A stretch of 64,000 nt of DNA from Blastomonas fulva (GTDB lineage Bacteria > Pseudomonadota > Alphaproteobacteria > Sphingomonadales > Sphingomonadaceae): assembly GCF_003431825.1 (NCBI RefSeq), contig NZ_CP020083.1, positions 1,898,501 to 1,962,500 on the forward strand, given 5' to 3'. The notes beneath the pieces were generated by a model, which was not told where the DNA came from, did no database searches, and saw nothing but the letters and a program-made list of their open reading frames with translations. A program made the translations under genes and the position numbers. This document shows, one piece after another, positions 24,765-33,797 of the stretch. Position 1 is the stretch's first letter. Each line of letters opens with the position of its first letter.

Positions 24765-25328
24765 ATGGTCAAGCTCAACAAGATCTACACCCGCACCGGC
24801 GATGACGGCACGTCGGGCCTGGTCGATGGTTCGCGCGTTCCCAAGGACTGCGCGCGGATGGCTGCGATCGGCGATATCGACGAGCTGAACAGCGCGCTCG
24901 GCCTTGCGGTCGTGGCGCTGGGCGACAGCGAATTCACCGCCGATCTGGTGCGCGTCCAGAACGACCTGTTCGATCTGGGCGCCGATATCGCGACCCCGGG
25001 CGAGGATTTCGAGCCCTCCGAAATGGTGCTGAGGATCGTGCCGTCGCAGGTCGACTGGATCGAGACGCGGATCGATGCGGTGAATGACAGCCTTCCGCCG
25101 TTGCGCAGCTTCATCCTGCCTGGTGGCAGCCCCGGCGCCGCCGCGGTGCATCTCGCCCGGTCGATTGCACGGCGCGCCGAGCGCACCCTGGTCGCCGCCT
25201 CGCACGAGGGATCGATCAATCCCGCAGCCCGTATGTACATCAACCGGCTGTCGGACTTCCTGTTCGTCCTCGCACGCCGGATCAACAACGGCGATGATCC
25301 GCTCTGGGTTCCGGGCGCTTCTCGCTGA
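24765..25328 (+). CDS. PduO-type cob(I)alamin adenosyltransferase
   Basis: Makes adenosylcobalamin from cob(I)alamin and ATP. 187 residues with the N-terminal ATP motif TRTGDDGTSGLVDGSRVPK, then GDIDELNSALGLA, then PGGSPGAAAVHLARSIARRAERTLV and the conserved NRLSDFLFVLAR. Length and motifs fit the PduO/MMAB family. Probably cotranscribed with gluQ and the HIG1 gene. Product would serve adenosylcobalamin enzymes outside the window. Confidence 0.93.
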   Translation: MVKLNKIYTRTGDDGTSGLVDGSRVPKDCARMAAIGDIDELNSALGLAVVALGDSEFTADLVRVQNDLFDLGADIATPGEDFEPSEMVLRIVPSQVDWIETRIDAVNDSLPPLRSFILPGGSPGAAAVHLARSIARRAERTLVAASHEGSINPAARMYINRLSDFLFVLARRINNGDDPLWVPGASR

Positions 25329-25336
25329 GTTTTTCG

Positions 25337-25414
25337 TTACCCCCGCGTAGGCGGGGGTCCCGCTTTGTAATCGCCAGACAAGTTAGCGGGATTCCCGCGT
25401 TCGCGGGAATGACG
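25337..25414. repeat. Double-hairpin intergenic repeat, copy left of egtB
   Basis: Two perfect hairpins: ACCCCCGC-GTAG-GCGGGGGT at 25339-25358, and ATTCCCGCG-TT-CGCGGGAAT at 25391-25410 followed by GACG. The same unit in the same orientation lies just after egtD (27799-27877). A 16-base part, GTTCGCGGGAATGACG, recurs inside gspJ at 49627-49642. Confidence 0.8.
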
Positions 25415-25454
25415 AAGCGGCTGAAGTGACCACTGATAGTTTCACGGGGAAGAC

Positions 25455-26723
25455 ATGACGACCATGAGCGCCACCGCCCTTTCTCATGAGGCACCCGCCA
25501 CCGCCTTGACCAATCTGTTCGCGCACGTCCGCAGGCTCAGCCTGGCATTGGCCGAGCCCCTGTCCGACGCCGATGCCACCGTCCAGTCGATGGACGATGC
25601 CTCGCCCGCCAAATGGCATCTGGCGCACACCAGCTGGTTCTTCGAAACCTTCGTGCTGCGCGATCACGTGGCGGGATATGAGGCGTTCGATCCCGACTTC
25701 CATTTCCTGTTCAACAGCTATTACGAGGCCGAAGGCGCGCGGCATGCGCGCAACCATCGCGGGCTGCTCACCCGGCCATCGCTCGACCACATTCGCGCCT
25801 ATCGTGCGCATGTCGATGCGGCGATGCTGGAGGCGATGCCAACCTTGAGTAACGATGCGCTGGCGCTGGTCGAACTGGGGCTGAACCACGAGCAGCAGCA
25901 CCAGGAGCTCTTGCTGACCGACATCCTGCACCTGTTTGCGCAGAACCCGCTGTTTCCGGCGATCTGGCCTGCCGCGCCGATGCCTGCGGTCGAGCCACGG
26001 CCGGTCGAATGGATAGAAGGGCCCGTCGGCCAGGTCGAGATCGGCCATGGCGGCGATCGCTTCGCCTTCGATTGCGAAGGTCCGCGCCATGCGGTGCTGC
26101 TGACCCCCTACGCCCTGGCCAGCCGCCCGGTGACCAATGGCGAATGGGCCGCGTTCATCGCCGATGGCGGCTACGCCCAGTCGCGCCACTGGCTCGCCGA
26201 TGGCTGGGCCTGGGTGCAGGCCAATGGCATCGACGCGCCGCTCTACTGGCGCAAGGACGAGGACGGGCACTGGCAGCAATTCGGGCTCGATGGCCTGCGC
26301 AGCGTCGATCCTTCGGCACCGGTCTGCCATATCAGCCTTTACGAGGCCGATGCCTATGCCGCGTGGGCAGGCGCAAGGCTTCCGACCGAGGCGGAGTGGG
26401 AGGCGATTGCCGCGAGCCACGATCCGCTGGGCGGCAACCAGCTGGATGCCGCTGGCCCGGTGCGGCCGCGCGCCGATGCGGCAGACGCGCTGTTCGGCAA
26501 CGTCTGGCAGTGGACCGGCAGCGCCTATCGCCCCTATCCCGGCTTCAAGCCCGCTGAGGGCGCGGTCGGCGAGTACAACGGCAAGTTCATGTCGGGCCGG
26601 TTCGTGCTGCGCGGCAGCAGCTGTGCAACCCCGCGCGGCTCTGTGCGTCCCAGTTATCGCAACTTCTTCTACCCCCATCAGCGCTGGCAGTTCACCGGGC
26701 TCAGACTGGCGCGGGATCTGTAA
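25455..26723 (+). CDS. egtB: Ergothioneine sulfoxide synthase EgtB
   Basis: Iron- and oxygen-dependent enzyme joining trimethylhistidine to a thiol donor (cysteine or gamma-glutamylcysteine). 422 residues. The N-terminal DinB-like domain holds the iron ligands: KWHLAHTSWFFE near 51-62 and LNHEQQHQE (HX3HXE) near 141-149. A C-terminal FGE-sulfatase-type domain follows (RPVTNGEWAAFI, LPTEAEWEA, NVWQWTGSAY, GSSCATPRGSVRPSYRNFF). The ATG has a GGGGA ribosome-binding site. First gene of egtB-egtD; no egtC or egtE is nearby. Confidence 0.93.
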   Translation: MTTMSATALSHEAPATALTNLFAHVRRLSLALAEPLSDADATVQSMDDASPAKWHLAHTSWFFETFVLRDHVAGYEAFDPDFHFLFNSYYEAEGARHARNHRGLLTRPSLDHIRAYRAHVDAAMLEAMPTLSNDALALVELGLNHEQQHQELLLTDILHLFAQNPLFPAIWPAAPMPAVEPRPVEWIEGPVGQVEIGHGGDRFAFDCEGPRHAVLLTPYALASRPVTNGEWAAFIADGGYAQSRHWLADGWAWVQANGIDAPLYWRKDEDGHWQQFGLDGLRSVDPSAPVCHISLYEADAYAAWAGARLPTEAEWEAIAASHDPLGGNQLDAAGPVRPRADAADALFGNVWQWTGSAYRPYPGFKPAEGAVGEYNGKFMSGRFVLRGSSCATPRGSVRPSYRNFFYPHQRWQFTGLRLARDL

Positions 26724-26746
26724 CGACAATTCAGGAGACCAGCCCC

Positions 26747-27739
26747 GTGCCCAGCAGTGCCCAGGCGATCGAAGCACCATCCACTGTCTCCCGAACTTCG
26801 GCTGATCCTGCCTTCAGCGCGGATGTGCTCGCCTGCTTCCGTAGCCCCCGCCGCGCGATTCCGGCGCGCTGGCTGTATGACCTTGCAGGCTCGGAGCTGT
26901 TCGAGGCGATCACCAACCTGCCCGAATACTACCCCACCCGCACCGAAACCGCGCTGCTCGAACGATATTGCGGCGAGGTTGCCGCGCATGGCGGCGCGGG
27001 ACGCGCGGTAGTCGAATTCGGATCGGGCTCCTCGGTCAAGACACCGCATCTGCTGCGCGCGGTGCAGGGCGAACATTATGTCCCGATCGACATCTCGGGC
27101 GATTTCCTGCGCGATTCAGCCTCGGCGCTTGCCGCCGATTTTCCCGAGCTCGCGGTGCATCCGCTCGAGGGAGATTTCATGCGCCCGCTCAAGCTGCCCG
27201 ATGCGGTGGCGGGCGTGCCCAAGCTGGGCTTCTTCCCCGGATCGACCATCGGCAACATGGTGGCGCGCAGCTCGGTCGATCTGCTCCGATCGATGCGCGA
27301 GACGATGGGCGAGGGGTCGATGCTGCTGATCGGCATGGACCGGATCAAGTCACCCGACATCCTGATACCGGCGTATGACGATGCGCAGGGCGTCACCGGC
27401 GAGTTCAACCTCAACCTGCTGCGCCGGATCAACCGCGAGCTCGACGCCGACATCCCGGTCGAGCATTTTGCCCATGTCGCGCGCTGGAACGACAGCTATG
27501 CGCGGATCGAGATGCATCTCGAAGCGCAGGCCGACATGACGTTCGAGGTGCTGGGCGAACGCTTCAGCATGGCCGAGGGCGAGACGATCCACACCGAGAA
27601 CAGCCACAAATACGGCCCCCGCGATGCGCGGCTGCTGCTGCGCGCCGGCGGCTGGACGATGTGCCACGAATGGACCGACCCCGACGACTGGTTTGCGCTG
27701 ATCCTGGCCGAAGCGAAGCCGTTCCAGACCGCGCCGTGA
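26747..27739 (+). CDS. egtD: L-histidine N-alpha-methyltransferase EgtD
   Basis: Trimethylates histidine to hercynine with SAM, the first step to ergothioneine. 330 residues with LYDLAGSELFEAITNLPEYYPTRTE near the N-terminus, the SAM motif VVEFGSGSSVKT, PIDISGDFL, LGFFPGSTIGNM, and the C-terminal IHTENSHKY used in histidine binding. The start is GTG at 26747 behind AGGAGA. It lies 24 bases after egtB, so one operon. Confidence 0.94.
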   Translation: MPSSAQAIEAPSTVSRTSADPAFSADVLACFRSPRRAIPARWLYDLAGSELFEAITNLPEYYPTRTETALLERYCGEVAAHGGAGRAVVEFGSGSSVKTPHLLRAVQGEHYVPIDISGDFLRDSASALAADFPELAVHPLEGDFMRPLKLPDAVAGVPKLGFFPGSTIGNMVARSSVDLLRSMRETMGEGSMLLIGMDRIKSPDILIPAYDDAQGVTGEFNLNLLRRINRELDADIPVEHFAHVARWNDSYARIEMHLEAQADMTFEVLGERFSMAEGETIHTENSHKYGPRDARLLLRAGGWTMCHEWTDPDDWFALILAEAKPFQTAP

Positions 27740-27798
27740 CGATCGGCGCCGGAAGACCTCTCGTTCCCATTGTCATAACGCACCGACGTTCCTGATCG

Positions 27799-27877
27799 TT
27801 ACCCCCGCGCAGGCGTGAGGCCTGCTTCCGCGCGCAACGCGCAAGATAGCGGGATTCCCGCGTTCGCGGGAATGACG
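27799..27877. repeat. Double-hairpin intergenic repeat, copy right of egtD
   Basis: Second copy of the element at 25337-25414, same orientation: TTACCCCCGCG opening, then the perfect hairpin ATTCCCGCG-TT-CGCGGGAAT at 27854-27873 and GACG. The first hairpin is altered here (CAGGCGTGAGGCCTG instead of the GTAG loop form). Confidence 0.8.
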
Positions 27878-27897
27878 TTGGATGGCTTGAATCGCCT

Positions 27898-29343
27898 CTA
27901 GCGTGCCAGATGCTTGAGGATCAGGTACCAGTGATCCAGCCCGGCGTAGAAATCCTCGACCCGGATGCGTTCATTGAGGCCGTGCGCGAACATGTCGGCA
28001 TCGCGCATCGCAGCGCCGCTGATCGCCACGGTGTTCATCCCCAGCGCGCGATAGTGCATGCCATCAGTGCCACCCGATTCCATGTACGGCGCGATGATCA
28101 GGCCGGGGAACCGCGGGTGCACGCCCGCCTTCACCGCCGCGAGCACCTCCGGAGTCAGCGTGGATGCAGGTGCCTCGACCACATCGGTGGCGAGCTTGAA
28201 CACTACCTTGTCGTTCGCGATCACCTTCTTGAGCGTCGCCTCGGCCGCCGCAGCGCCGCCTTCGCCCGGGAAGATGCGGCAATTGACCGTCGCTGTCGCC
28301 GATTGCGGCAGCGCGTTTTCGGCGTGGCCACCCTTGAGCATCGTCGCAACGCAGGTGGTCGAGAGCAGATTGGCAGTGGTGGGTGAGGCAAGCAATGTCG
28401 CGCGTGCGGCCTCGTCCGCCGGGTTGCGTGAAAATGCCAGCATCGCCTCGCCCAGCGGGCCGGGGGTGATCTTGCCCATTTCGGCGAAGGATCCGCGGGT
28501 GATCGCATTGTCGCGCACCTCGAAGCGATAGGCCTCGATTGCCTTCAGCGCCGATGCGAGTTCGTAGATCGCATTGTCCTTGCGCGGGCGCGAGGAGTGG
28601 CCGCCGGGGTTGGTGACGGTGAGTTCGAAGGTCGCGAAGGTCTTTTCCGCCGCCTGCACCCCGAACAGGATCGGCTTGTAATCCTCGGTCAGCCGCACGC
28701 CGCCGGCATCGCCGTTGAGCACCAGCGCTGGCTTGATCGTCTCGGCGACCAGCTTTGCCTGCGCGCGGGTGGTGATCATCCCGGTTTCCTCGTCGCCCGA
28801 AAAGACGAGGTAGAGGTCGCGGCTGGGCGCCCAGCCTTCCTGCTTCAGCCGGAGGAAAGTGTGCGAGAGGCTGGCGATACCGTATTTGTTGTCGAGCGTG
28901 CCGCGCCCGAAGAAATAGCCGTCCTCCTCGGTCAGCGTGAACGGAGGGCGCTCCCAGTCCTCGGGCAGCGCCTCGACGACATCCATGTGCCCCAGCAGCA
29001 CAACCGGTCCCGCCTTGGGCTTGCCCTTGGCGGCATAGCGCACGATCAGACCCTGGGTCGGCTCGCCCGCGCTGTCGTAATCGGTGACCGAGATATCGGT
29101 CTCGGCAAAGCCGGCCTTGACGAACTCGCCCTTGAGATACGCCACCATGGCAGGCACCTGCTTGTGCCCGCGCGCGGTGCGGAAGCCGATGATGTTGCGA
29201 TACAGCTCGCGCGCCGCTTGTTCGTGCGCGCTGCGCTGGGGGGTGGAAGCCTGAGCCTGGGTCTGGGCACAAGCGGGAAGCGCGGTTGTCCCCGCCAGCG
29301 CCATCAGGCTGCTTGCCAGCGCCAGTTTGATCATCATCTTCAT
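27898..29343 (-). CDS. Exported M20 family metallopeptidase
   Basis: 481 residues. A signal peptide (MKMMIKLALASSLMALAG) is followed by the M20 catalytic domain: LLGHMDVV (zinc His and catalytic Asp), FGRGTLDNKYG (bridging Asp), SGDEETG (general base Glu and zinc Glu), LNGDAG, and a dimerisation domain containing NPGGHSSRPRKDN. The region MESGGTDGMHYRALG precedes the last ligand. The start at 29343 gives the cleanest signal peptide; ATG at 29355 and TTG at 29373 are in frame. Substrate likely a peptide or acylated amino acid in the periplasm. Divergent from ispG. Confidence 0.9.
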   Translation of the reverse strand: MKMMIKLALASSLMALAGTTALPACAQTQAQASTPQRSAHEQAARELYRNIIGFRTARGHKQVPAMVAYLKGEFVKAGFAETDISVTDYDSAGEPTQGLIVRYAAKGKPKAGPVVLLGHMDVVEALPEDWERPPFTLTEEDGYFFGRGTLDNKYGIASLSHTFLRLKQEGWAPSRDLYLVFSGDEETGMITTRAQAKLVAETIKPALVLNGDAGGVRLTEDYKPILFGVQAAEKTFATFELTVTNPGGHSSRPRKDNAIYELASALKAIEAYRFEVRDNAITRGSFAEMGKITPGPLGEAMLAFSRNPADEAARATLLASPTTANLLSTTCVATMLKGGHAENALPQSATATVNCRIFPGEGGAAAAEATLKKVIANDKVVFKLATDVVEAPASTLTPEVLAAVKAGVHPRFPGLIIAPYMESGGTDGMHYRALGMNTVAISGAAMRDADMFAHGLNERIRVEDFYAGLDHWYLILKHLAR

Positions 29344-29421
29344 GCCGATACCCATCCCCTGATCTCTCGCCAAAGCGCATCGAAGCGACTATAGCGGTGT
29401 CACACTCTTGGAGAGCAATTT

Positions 29422-30573
29422 ATGTCGGCCCACAACCCTTCTCTGCGTCCCTGGCGGGATATCGACCGGCGCAAGTGCCGCCAGATCATGGTGGGCAACG
29501 TTCCGGTCGGCGGAGATGCACCGGTCACGGTGCAGACGATGACCAACACGCTGACATCCGATGCGCGCGCCACGATCGACCAGATCCGCCGCTGCGAGGA
29601 AGCGGGCGTGGACATCATCCGCGTGTCGTGCCCCGATGTCGAATCCACCGCCGCGATGAAGCAGATCACCCGCGCCGCCAAGGTACCGATCGTCGCGGAC
29701 ATCCATTTTCACTACAAGCGCGCGCTTGAAGCTGCCGATGCCGGCGCGGCGTGCCTGCGCATCAACCCCGGCAATATCGGATCGTCCGACCGGGTGCGCG
29801 AGGTCGTCAACGCGGCCAAAGCCAATGGCTGCGCGATCCGCATCGGTGTCAACGCCGGCAGCCTCGAAAAGGACCTGCTGGAGAAATATGGCGAGCCGTG
29901 CCCCGAGGCACTGGTCGAAAGCGCGCTCGACCATATCAAGCTGCTGCAGGACCATGATTTCCACGAGTTCAAGGTCGCGGTAAAAGCGAGCGACGTGTTC
30001 CTTGCCGTGGCGGCGTACCAGCAGCTCGCCGATGCGGTGGATTGCCCGCTGCACCTCGGAATCACCGAGGCGGGCGGACTGATCGGCGGCACGGTCAAGA
30101 GCGCGATCGGCATCGGCAACCTGCTCTGGGCAGGGATCGGCGATACCATTCGAGTCTCGCTTTCGGCCGAGCCCGAAGAAGAGGTGCGCGTCGGCTATGA
30201 GATCCTCAAGTCGCTGGGCATCCGTACCCGGGGCGTGCGCATCGTCAGCTGCCCCAGCTGCGCGCGGCAGGGCTTCGATGTCATCCGCACCGTGCAGAAG
30301 CTCGAGGAACGGCTGCAGCACATCAACACGCCATTGTCGCTGTCGGTGCTGGGGTGTGTCGTCAACGGCCCGGGCGAGGCGCGCGAGACCGATATCGGCC
30401 TGACCGGCGGCGGCAAGGGCAAGCACATGGTGTACCTCTCGGGCATCACCGATCACACGGTCGAGGACGAGGGCATGGTCGATCACATCGTCCGGCTGGT
30501 CGAGGCCAAGGCCGCCGAGATCGAGGCCGAAACCAGCGATGCGGGAAATGCCGAGCCGGTAGCGGCCGAATAG
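29422..30573 (+). CDS. ispG: 4-hydroxy-3-methylbut-2-enyl diphosphate synthase
   Basis: Iron-sulfur enzyme of the MEP isoprenoid pathway that converts MEcPP to HMBPP. 383 residues: an N-terminal TIM barrel ([34 protein letters not shown]) and a C-terminal [4Fe-4S] domain with [12 protein letters not shown] and [11 protein letters not shown], the three cluster cysteines and the conserved Glu. GGAGAG precedes the ATG. The SMR gene follows by four bases. Confidence 0.97.
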   Translation: MSAHNPSLRPWRDIDRRKCRQIMVGNVPVGGDAPVTVQTMTNTLTSDARATIDQIRRCEEAGVDIIRVSCPDVESTAAMKQITRAAKVPIVADIHFHYKRALEAADAGAACLRINPGNIGSSDRVREVVNAAKANGCAIRIGVNAGSLEKDLLEKYGEPCPEALVESALDHIKLLQDHDFHEFKVAVKASDVFLAVAAYQQLADAVDCPLHLGITEAGGLIGGTVKSAIGIGNLLWAGIGDTIRVSLSAEPEEEVRVGYEILKSLGIRTRGVRIVSCPSCARQGFDVIRTVQKLEERLQHINTPLSLSVLGCVVNGPGEARETDIGLTGGGKGKHMVYLSGITDHTVEDEGMVDHIVRLVEAKAAEIEAETSDAGNAEPVAAE

Positions 30574-30577
30574 CCCA

Positions 30578-30901
30578 ATGAGTGCCTGGTTGCTATTGCT
30601 TGGCGCCGGCTTGTTCGAAGTCGGCTTCACCACCTGCATGCGCTATTCGAACGGCTTTCGCGAGATCGGCTGGACGGCGGGCTTCATGGTATGCGCGTTC
30701 CTGAGCTTCAGCCTGCTCGACAAAGCGGCCAAGGTCATCCCGTTGGGAACGGCCTATGCGGTATGGGTCGGAATCGGCGCAGTGGGAACGCTGGCGGTGG
30801 GGGTCGCAACCGGCGCGGAATCGCTCGGCATCGTCCGGATGGCGCTGGTGGCGGGGCTGATCGCCTGCGTGGTAGGCCTCAAATTTGCCGGGAATCATTG
30901 A
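30578..30901 (+). CDS. SMR family transporter, SugE/Gdx-like
   Basis: 107 residues, four transmembrane helices. The essential membrane Glu (residue 14, in AGLFEVGFTTCMRYSNGF) and the PLGTAYAVWVGIGAVGT signature of the small multidrug resistance family are present. The first helix resembles the SugE/Gdx branch, several members of which export guanidinium, but other branches export quaternary ammonium compounds, so the substrate is open. Likely cotranscribed with ispG; no guanidine riboswitch was seen. Confidence 0.85.
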   Translation: MSAWLLLLGAGLFEVGFTTCMRYSNGFREIGWTAGFMVCAFLSFSLLDKAAKVIPLGTAYAVWVGIGAVGTLAVGVATGAESLGIVRMALVAGLIACVVGLKFAGNH

Positions 30902-30905
30902 ACAC

Positions 30906-31403
30906 ATGCAGACACAAAAGAACGCGCCCGTCACCATTCGTCCGGCGCGGCCCGGCGACGAGGCCGACATTCTGCGCATGGTCGTGGCGCTGGCGGTGTA
31001 CGAGCGAGAGCCCGACGCGGTGAAGGCGACCGAGCCATCGCTCAAGGCCACGCTCTTCGGCGACGACCCCCAGGTGTTTGCGCATCTGGCTGAACTGGAC
31101 GGCGAGATCGTCGGGCTCGCCTTGTGGTTCCTCACCTATTCGACCTGGACCGGCGCGCCCTCGCTGTATCTGGAGGACCTGTTCGTCGCAGATGCCGCGC
31201 GCGGCACCGGCACCGGACGTGCGCTGCTCTCCACGCTGGCGCGCGAGGCCAAGTCGCGCGGCTGTGCGCGGATGGACTGGGCGGTGCTGGACTGGAACGA
31301 CAAGGCCAAGCAATTCTATCGCCATATCGGCGCGCACCATTCGGTCGGCTGGGAGCCCTGGCGGATCGAGGGCGAGGCACTCGAGGCGCTGGCCGCCGGC
31401 TAG
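30906..31403 (+). CDS. GNAT N-acetyltransferase, spermidine/diamine type
   Basis: 165 residues with the GNAT fold: IRPARPGDEADILRMVVALAVYE, GLALWFLTYSTWTGAPSLYLEDLFV (beta 4), and the acetyl-CoA loop ARGTGTGRALLSTLAREA, then DWAVLDWNDKAKQFYRHIGA. The STWTGAPSLYLEDLFV segment is characteristic of the spermidine/spermine acetyltransferase-like group. The start at 30906 was preferred to the overlapping TTG at 30885. Substrate is not proven by sequence. Confidence 0.85.
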   Translation: MQTQKNAPVTIRPARPGDEADILRMVVALAVYEREPDAVKATEPSLKATLFGDDPQVFAHLAELDGEIVGLALWFLTYSTWTGAPSLYLEDLFVADAARGTGTGRALLSTLAREAKSRGCARMDWAVLDWNDKAKQFYRHIGAHHSVGWEPWRIEGEALEALAAG

Positions 31404-31757
31404 GCGCACCCAGCCTGTGCACATGTGCACCCACGTGCCATCTCGGCCTGTCGTTGGGGGATCGGGCGTGTCTTGCCTTGGCGCAGCACCGCAGCCTTCC
31501 CGTGCTGACCGCCGACCGACAATCGAATGGCCTCGACCTTGGCATCGACATCCATCTCGTCCGCTGAGACGCGCCGCGCACATTAACCGCTTGTTAGAGC
31601 CTTGACGCGCATGCTCGCAGCATGAGCAAAGCCCGCGCCCTCATTGCCCGCCCGATACCCGAAGCTGCATTCATTGCGGTCCTGCGCTTCGTGATGGTCT
31701 CGGGCTGCGCCACTGCGCTGATTCTCGCGCGCTACCCGCTGCCGCTCTGATCCGGCT
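31404..31757. other. Intergenic stretch with one possible small gene
   Basis: About 350 bases between the GNAT gene and parA. It contains only a 42-codon frame (31622-31750) and, upstream of it, TTAA-CCGCTTG-TTAG at 31583-31597, one mismatch from the CtrA-type TTAA-N7-TTAA site. Nothing else is recognised. Confidence 0.4.
31622..31750 (+). CDS. Possible 42-residue membrane miniprotein
   Basis: ATG to TGA, 42 codons, basic N-terminus (MSKARALIARPIPEAAF) followed by one hydrophobic stretch (IAVLRFVMVSGCATALILA). The layout suits a single-pass miniprotein, but no ribosome-binding site is clear and it could be chance in GC-rich DNA. It converges on parA. Confidence 0.3.
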   Translation: MSKARALIARPIPEAAFIAVLRFVMVSGCATALILARYPLPL

Positions 31758-32498
31758 TCAGCCGGCAAGCTTGCGCTCGATTCCCTGCCAGAGCTTGGCA
31801 TAGGCCTGCGCCGCCGGGCTTCTGGCATCGAACGCTCCCACCGGCATCCGCTCTTCTGCCATCCGCTCGACCGCGCTCGCCATTGGAATGACCGGCCAGT
31901 CGGGATATTTCTCCAGCGCCGCCTTGTGCAGCGCCCGCCTGCGATCGACCATCACGAACACCGGCAGCATCGGCGCATGTCGGCCGGATTTGCCGTCGAG
32001 ATAGGCCTGCACCTCGACGAAGGCCCGTTGCGACAGCGGCGAGGGGATGATCGGCACGATCACCAGATCGGCCGCGCGCAGCACCTGATCCGAGGTTTCG
32101 CTGAGTCCCGGCGGGCAATCGAGGATGATCCGGTCATAGGTCTTGCCCAGACCATCTAGCAGCTTTTTGAGGCGCTTGGCCTTTCCGATCTCGAACAGCA
32201 GCCGGTCCAGCCCGCGCAAGGAGTGGTCGGCGGCGAGCAGGTCCAGCCCTGCTATCCGCGAGGGGCGTACCAGCTTGTCCGCCGAGACATCGCGCGCGAA
32301 GATCGACCGCGCCTCGTCCTTGACCGCGCGGTCATCGCCGATCAGGTGGCTGGCTGCACCCTGGGGGTCGAGATCCCACAGCAGCGTCCGCCGCGCCGAA
32401 AGCACCGCAGAGCACCAGGCCAGGTTCACCGCGCTGGTGGTCTTGCCCACGCCGCCCTTCAGATTGTAGACGGCAATGCTGTGCATCCGCTCCCCCAT
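31758..32498 (-). CDS. Orphan ParA-family ATPase
   Basis: 246 residues, cytoplasmic deviant-Walker ATPase: the signature KGGVGKTT at about residue 15, LLWDLDPQGAASHL (Walker A'), and IILDCPPGLSETSDQVLRAADLVIVP (Walker B region). No ParB, no parS-like site and no replication genes are nearby, so it is not an obvious partition locus; relatives position cellular cargo. Its start lies two bases from the stop of the alpha/beta hydrolase gene, implying coexpression. An in-frame ATG at 32486 is an alternative start. Confidence 0.85.
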   Translation of the reverse strand: MGERMHSIAVYNLKGGVGKTTSAVNLAWCSAVLSARRTLLWDLDPQGAASHLIGDDRAVKDEARSIFARDVSADKLVRPSRIAGLDLLAADHSLRGLDRLLFEIGKAKRLKKLLDGLGKTYDRIILDCPPGLSETSDQVLRAADLVIVPIIPSPLSQRAFVEVQAYLDGKSGRHAPMLPVFVMVDRRRALHKAALEKYPDWPVIPMASAVERMAEERMPVGAFDARSPAAQAYAKLWQGIERKLAG

Positions 32499-32499
32499 G

Positions 32500-33564
32500 T
32501 CAGCCCCCGGGAGCCGCAGCCGGTGTTGCTGCCGGTTCGGCGGGGGCGGCGCCTTCCCCAGGGTTGGCCAGACCCTCTCTAGGATCGGATTGTGTCACCG
32601 CTGTTGCAGGCAGGTTGAGCCCGGTTTTCTCGAGCCAGGCCCTGAAATCCGCGACGGTGCGCACCGGGTCCTCCTCCATCGGAATGTGGCCGAGGTCGTC
32701 ATAGACGACGACGGTCTCGTTGGGCAGCTGGCGCGCGAACCAGGTGGCATTGGCCAGCGGGATCAGCGTGTCCTTCTTGCCCCACAGGATCAGCGAAGGC
32801 ATCGTCAGGCCCGCGAACTCCAGCGCGTTTGCCGGTTTGCGCGGGAAATCGCCGCGTGCCACGGTCGCCTCGCGGTTGCCGGGGTGGCGCAGCAGCTTCC
32901 AGTACAGGTCGACCATCTCGGGGGTGATCTTGGCAGGATCGGCGACCGATTGTTCCAGGCTCTGCTTGATGATGACGCGGGGCGTGAAGATCTTCAGGAT
33001 CGGGCGGACAGCCGCGCTCTGCGCCAGGCGAAAACCGATCGGGATCTTGGTGGGCTTGGCGTCAGGCGCGCCTGAGGCGTCGATCAGAACCAGCCCGGCC
33101 ACCCTTTTGGGATAGGCCAGCGCCATGTTCCACGCGACCCAGCCGCCCATCGAGTTGCCCGCAACGACATAACGGGCGATGCCCAGCTTGTTCATCACTT
33201 CGGCGCCGGTGTCGCGAAAGGCTTCGGTGCTGTAGTCTTCCTTGACCTGCGCGCCGGTGAGGCCATGGCCCGGCTGATCATACCGCACCACGCGATAATC
33301 CGCCTTCAGCGCATCAACCCAGCCATCCCAGGTGTGCAGCGAGGCATTCGATCCATGGATCAGCAAGATGGCGGGCGCATCGCGTGGGCCTTCATCGCGG
33401 ATGTGCACGCTCTGGCCATTGGGCAGCTCGATGAACTGCGAGGGCGGCTGGCCATATTGCGCCTGCAGCTCGCTCGGCTCGATGTCGGGCGCATAGCCCC
33501 AGATGCCGAGGCCGATGATCGCGATCAGCAGAAGGATAAGCAGCCATTTCAGGAATTTGAACAT
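32500..33564 (-). CDS. Membrane-anchored alpha/beta hydrolase
   Basis: 354 residues. N-terminal signal anchor (FLKWLLILLLIAIIGLGIWG), then an alpha/beta hydrolase fold: oxyanion-type LLIHGSNASLHTW, nucleophile elbow VVAGNSMGGWVA, catalytic Asp in LILWGKKDTLIPL, and His in DDLGHIPMEEDP. The C-terminal tail of about 30 residues is Pro/Ala-rich. Probably periplasmic. Substrate unknown; the fold includes esterases and haloalkane dehalogenase relatives. First gene of a pair with the ParA protein. Confidence 0.87.
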   Translation of the reverse strand: MFKFLKWLLILLLIAIIGLGIWGYAPDIEPSELQAQYGQPPSQFIELPNGQSVHIRDEGPRDAPAILLIHGSNASLHTWDGWVDALKADYRVVRYDQPGHGLTGAQVKEDYSTEAFRDTGAEVMNKLGIARYVVAGNSMGGWVAWNMALAYPKRVAGLVLIDASGAPDAKPTKIPIGFRLAQSAAVRPILKIFTPRVIIKQSLEQSVADPAKITPEMVDLYWKLLRHPGNREATVARGDFPRKPANALEFAGLTMPSLILWGKKDTLIPLANATWFARQLPNETVVVYDDLGHIPMEEDPVRTVADFRAWLEKTGLNLPATAVTQSDPREGLANPGEGAAPAEPAATPAAAPGG

Positions 33565-33694
33565 CGCAGGCGTGGTCCTTGCGGCAAGGGGCAGGGGATA
33601 TTGGAGCGAAGTCTAGATGCAATGGCATGCGAGTGCCAGCCCATTGCCGCGCCGCGCGTTCTGAGCATTTCAGCCCAAGTTTTCTATTGCAGTT

Positions 33695-33713
33695 AAGAAT
33701 GCCTATCATTAGG
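33695..33713 (+). promoter_or_regulatory. Possible Fur box upstream of siderophore receptor
   Basis: AAGAATGCCTATCATTAGG matches 12 of 19 positions of the classical Fur consensus, with an intact ATCATTA half. It lies about 85 bases before the receptor start, where an iron-responsive operator would be expected. Confidence 0.45.
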
Positions 33714-33797
33714 CGAAAACTTGCTGCGAACGAGAATCGCTGGCAGCCGGCGGCAAGCCGATCGACCTGAACATCGACCTCAAAAAGGGGCAAACCC

